Below are positions 6,816 through 8,960 of a stretch of 8,960 nt of DNA, one piece after another; the first letter of the stretch is position 1; every line of letters starts with the position of its first letter. Position numbers and translations under genes: made by a program. This DNA comes from Pseudomonadota bacterium (GTDB lineage: Bacteria; Desulfobacterota; Desulfobacteria; Desulfobacterales; Desulfobacteraceae). The notes beneath the pieces are model-generated. The model ran no database searches. It was not told the origin of the DNA and saw only the letters and a list, made by a program, of their open reading frames with translations. The stretch is taken from positions 1 through 8,960 of the forward strand of contig JAHJDU010000328.1 in the NCBI GenBank assembly GCA_018812385.1, given 5' to 3'.

Positions 6816-8795
6816 ATGATAAAAGACAATATTGTAGAGTATATTGAACAGCAAAAAATAATTTGTGCTGTCATATTACAGGAAGAAAAAGACAAATTAA
6901 AATTATTAAATGAGAATAATCGGGAAGTCAATTTTTCTAAAAACCGGTTATCGCATATATCACAGGTGTGCCTTGACACTTCCATTTCCAGGGACTCTAT
7001 TGTTACACAGTTAAAACAGCTTTCCCAAAATCGCAAAACACTTTCTGAAGCCATAAACATTAAGGAATTATGGGAACTCCTTAATGAAGAGTCTGGAGAC
7101 ATTGATATCTCAACCATGACCCTTTTTTGTTTTGATCCCCCCCTGACCTCGGATAATGAAGCAGCTGTAATCAGAGCCTTTTTTTATGACCGGATGTATT
7201 TTAAATTCAACAAAACATTTTTTATCCCTTATACGCCTGAACAGGTTAACGCAAAAAAACGACAGATAAAAGATGCTGATAAAAAGGAGCTGCAGATCCA
7301 GAGAGGCGCTACATGGATCGATGCGGTTTTGAATAATAAAAACGGCAGCAGCACGGAGATTGACCAGGATATTATTGATATTTTAAAATCCTATTACCTG
7401 TTCAACAATAATTTTGATTCCCATTTGGTGGCCAAAAATATTATCAAAAAATCATCCATTAATTCGCCTGAACAATTGTTTAATATATTTGTACAGTCTG
7501 GGATCTGGGATCAAAATGAGAATATCAATCTTCTGGCCCTGCAAATCCCCACGGTATTTTCCAGGGATGTGCTGGAACATGAAAAAAAACTGACGGCTGC
7601 TCAGAATAATTTTTTTGATGACCCCTTAAGACAGGACCTGACAGATATCCCGTTAATCACTATTGATGGTCAGTCCACCCTTGATTTTGATGATGCCATA
7701 AGTCTTGAAAATACGGAAAATGGATATAGGCTGGGAATACATATCGTTGATGTTGATGCCTATATTAAATCCAATGACCCCATTGATCTATCGGCTCGGG
7801 AGCGGGCCAGTTCCATTTACATGCCCGATGATAAACTGCCCATGATACCTCCCCAACTTTCCGAGGATCTTTGCAGCCTGAAAGAAAATGCAATAAGACC
7901 AGGTATCAGCACCATCGTTAAGATGAGCCGATTTTTTGAAATTCAGGATTACACTATTATTCCCAGTATCATCAAGGTCCATAAACAGATGAGTTATACT
8001 GAGGCAAACCTGTTGAATGGTAAGAATGATCCCATTACCACCCTCTATAAAATTGCGACACTCTTGCGGGAAAAAAGGCTTAAGGCCGGTGCTATCCAGA
8101 TCACCCTGCCGGAAGTAAATGTATGGCTTGAAGAAAATAAGGATATTGGATATTTAAAAATTGATCGGGAAAATCCCTCGCGCATGCTGGTGTCTGAAAT
8201 GATGATCTTTGCCAACTCCCTGATGGCTGAATTCCTTTCAAACAACAACATGCCTGCTGTTTTCCGATCCCAGGCACAACCCAAACAAAGACTTTTCAAA
8301 GGCATTGAAACATCATTGACATTAAATTTCATGCAAAGAAAACAATTAAGCCGTGCAATAGTCGGAACAGATCCGGAAAACCATTCAGGTCTGGGTGTTA
8401 AAGCATATGTTACTGCCACATCCCCCATAAGAAGATATCATGACCTTCTGACGCAACGGCAGATAAAGGCTATATTCGGATATGGCAAAGCTTATTCCAA
8501 GGCTGAACTTGAAACAATTCTCCAGTCCATTTCACCGGCCATTGCCAATGCCGGCCGGGTGCAGGCATCAAGAAAGCGATACTGGATCACCAAGTACCTG
8601 GAATCCAAAAGGGGAACTGCTTATGAAGCCCTGGTCCTTGATTGTCACAGGGATCACTATAATGTACTGATCAAGGAGTTTATGCTTGAAGCAAAACTTC
8701 CCCCAAGCGGCATCAGACTCAAGAACGGAGATATTGTCCAGGTAACCATCCAGCATGCTGATGCCAGGCGTGATCAGTTGTCTTTATTTGTATAA
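6816..8795 (+). CDS. RNase II/RNase R-family 3'-5' exoribonuclease
   Basis: This is a 659-residue RNB-domain protein. Residues 1-50 form an N-terminal SH3/OB-like segment, followed by a long helical region and the RNB catalytic core from about 265. The active-site motif TIDGQSTLDFDDA (282-294) supplies D284, D290, D292 and D293 with the same spacing as the four catalytic aspartates of E. coli RNase II (D201, D207, D209, D210). GIHIVDVDAYI (307-317), PMIPPQLSEDLCSL (342-355) and TSPIRRYHDL (535-544) are further hallmarks, the last carrying the conserved catalytic arginine. A short S1-like OB end follows (about 600-659). It is expected to degrade single-stranded RNA processively with Mg2+ in the cytoplasm. 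I chose ATG 6816 because upstream codons in this frame run antisense through the Smr gene and the conserved N-terminus begins here. No normal SD is visible. It is closer in length to RNase II than to RNase R. Confidence 0.92.
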   Translation: MIKDNIVEYIEQQKIICAVILQEEKDKLKLLNENNREVNFSKNRLSHISQVCLDTSISRDSIVTQLKQLSQNRKTLSEAINIKELWELLNEESGDIDISTMTLFCFDPPLTSDNEAAVIRAFFYDRMYFKFNKTFFIPYTPEQVNAKKRQIKDADKKELQIQRGATWIDAVLNNKNGSSTEIDQDIIDILKSYYLFNNNFDSHLVAKNIIKKSSINSPEQLFNIFVQSGIWDQNENINLLALQIPTVFSRDVLEHEKKLTAAQNNFFDDPLRQDLTDIPLITIDGQSTLDFDDAISLENTENGYRLGIHIVDVDAYIKSNDPIDLSARERASSIYMPDDKLPMIPPQLSEDLCSLKENAIRPGISTIVKMSRFFEIQDYTIIPSIIKVHKQMSYTEANLLNGKNDPITTLYKIATLLREKRLKAGAIQITLPEVNVWLEENKDIGYLKIDRENPSRMLVSEMMIFANSLMAEFLSNNNMPAVFRSQAQPKQRLFKGIETSLTLNFMQRKQLSRAIVGTDPENHSGLGVKAYVTATSPIRRYHDLLTQRQIKAIFGYGKAYSKAELETILQSISPAIANAGRVQASRKRYWITKYLESKRGTAYEALVLDCHRDHYNVLIKEFMLEAKLPPSGIRLKNGDIVQVTIQHADARRDQLSLFV

Positions 8796-8798
8796 ATA

Positions 8799-8959
8799 GT
8801 GTTTGAACGGCTCGTAGAGGAGCAATGCTCACAAACTCACCCATCTACTGCGTTGCTGCAAAATCTTGCCAAATTATAAATCGGGCCTCATGTACAGTAG
8901 TACACTCCGGTTTCAAGATTTTTTGCGCCTTGTATATGGGCAACTTCTCGCCCAAACAC
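8799..8959. repeat. Long nested imperfect inverted repeat, MITE-like or REP-like element
   Basis: Starting 4 bp after the exoribonuclease stop, the sequence folds back on itself across its whole length. The outer ends are GTGTTTG (8799-8805) and CAAACAC (8953-8959). Further in, CCCATCTAC (8840-8848) faces GTATATGGG (8932-8940). Then GCAAAATCTTG (8858-8868) faces CAAGATTTTTTGC (8914-8926). At the centre TGTAC and GTACA (8891-8895 and 8900-8904) close a four-base loop. The left arm is longer and holds a small extra hairpin, GAGC-AAT-GCTC (8820-8830). No ORF of note lies inside. The structure is seen directly; mobility or multiple copies are inference, and the right end lies one base from the window edge. 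Confidence 0.65.
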
Positions 8960-8960
8960 G

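Noticed and set aside
8858..8926. GCAAAATCTTG...CAAGATTTTTTGC as an intrinsic terminator for the exoribonuclease
   Set aside because: The T-run lies inside the right arm rather than after the stem, and the loop is about 45 bases. It fits better as part of the larger inverted repeat.
1..8960. CRISPR array, tRNA, rRNA or prophage genes
   Set aside because: No regularly spaced direct repeats, tRNA-like cloverleaf, rRNA stretch or phage/integrase motif was seen on either strand.

Overview
The window looks like chromosomal DNA of an anaerobic, moderately A+T-rich Gram-negative bacterium. The closest fit is a sulfate reducer of the Desulfobacteraceae/Desulfobacula type. This is an inference from the Rnf operon order, the fused RnfB and the style of the RNase II-like protein, not from any database match.

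Positions 1-4979 hold the 3' part of an Rnf operon on the + strand, in the order rnfC (last codons only), rnfD, rnfG, rnfE, rnfA, rnfB. Rnf is a membrane complex that couples electron transfer between ferredoxin and NAD(H) to ion transport. Gaps are short (an 8-bp overlap to 27 bp), except for 68 bp before rnfB. A strong intrinsic terminator (5012-5046) closes the operon. Two points stand out. RnfB is a 696-residue fusion of a normal N-terminal RnfB iron-sulfur region to a full GltD/NfnB-type FAD/NAD(P) oxidoreductase. RnfD appears to lack the threonine that normally carries covalent FMN, whereas the FMN motif of RnfG is intact.

Positions 5065-6087 encode an MltG/YceG-type endolytic murein transglycosylase that starts just behind the terminator with no clear ribosome binding site. 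It meets, tail to tail and with no bases between, a minus-strand gene for an Smr-domain protein (6088-6723).

A 92-bp divergent intergenic region (6724-6815) separates the Smr gene from an RNase II/RNase R-family exoribonuclease (6816-8795). That region carries a consensus -35 box, an 8-C tract in the spacer and a -10-like box placed so that transcription would begin at or next to the start codon.

The last 160 bases (8799-8959) hold no gene. They form a long nested imperfect inverted repeat with GTGTTTG/CAAACAC ends, which looks like a dispersed intergenic or MITE-like element, although a single copy cannot prove that.
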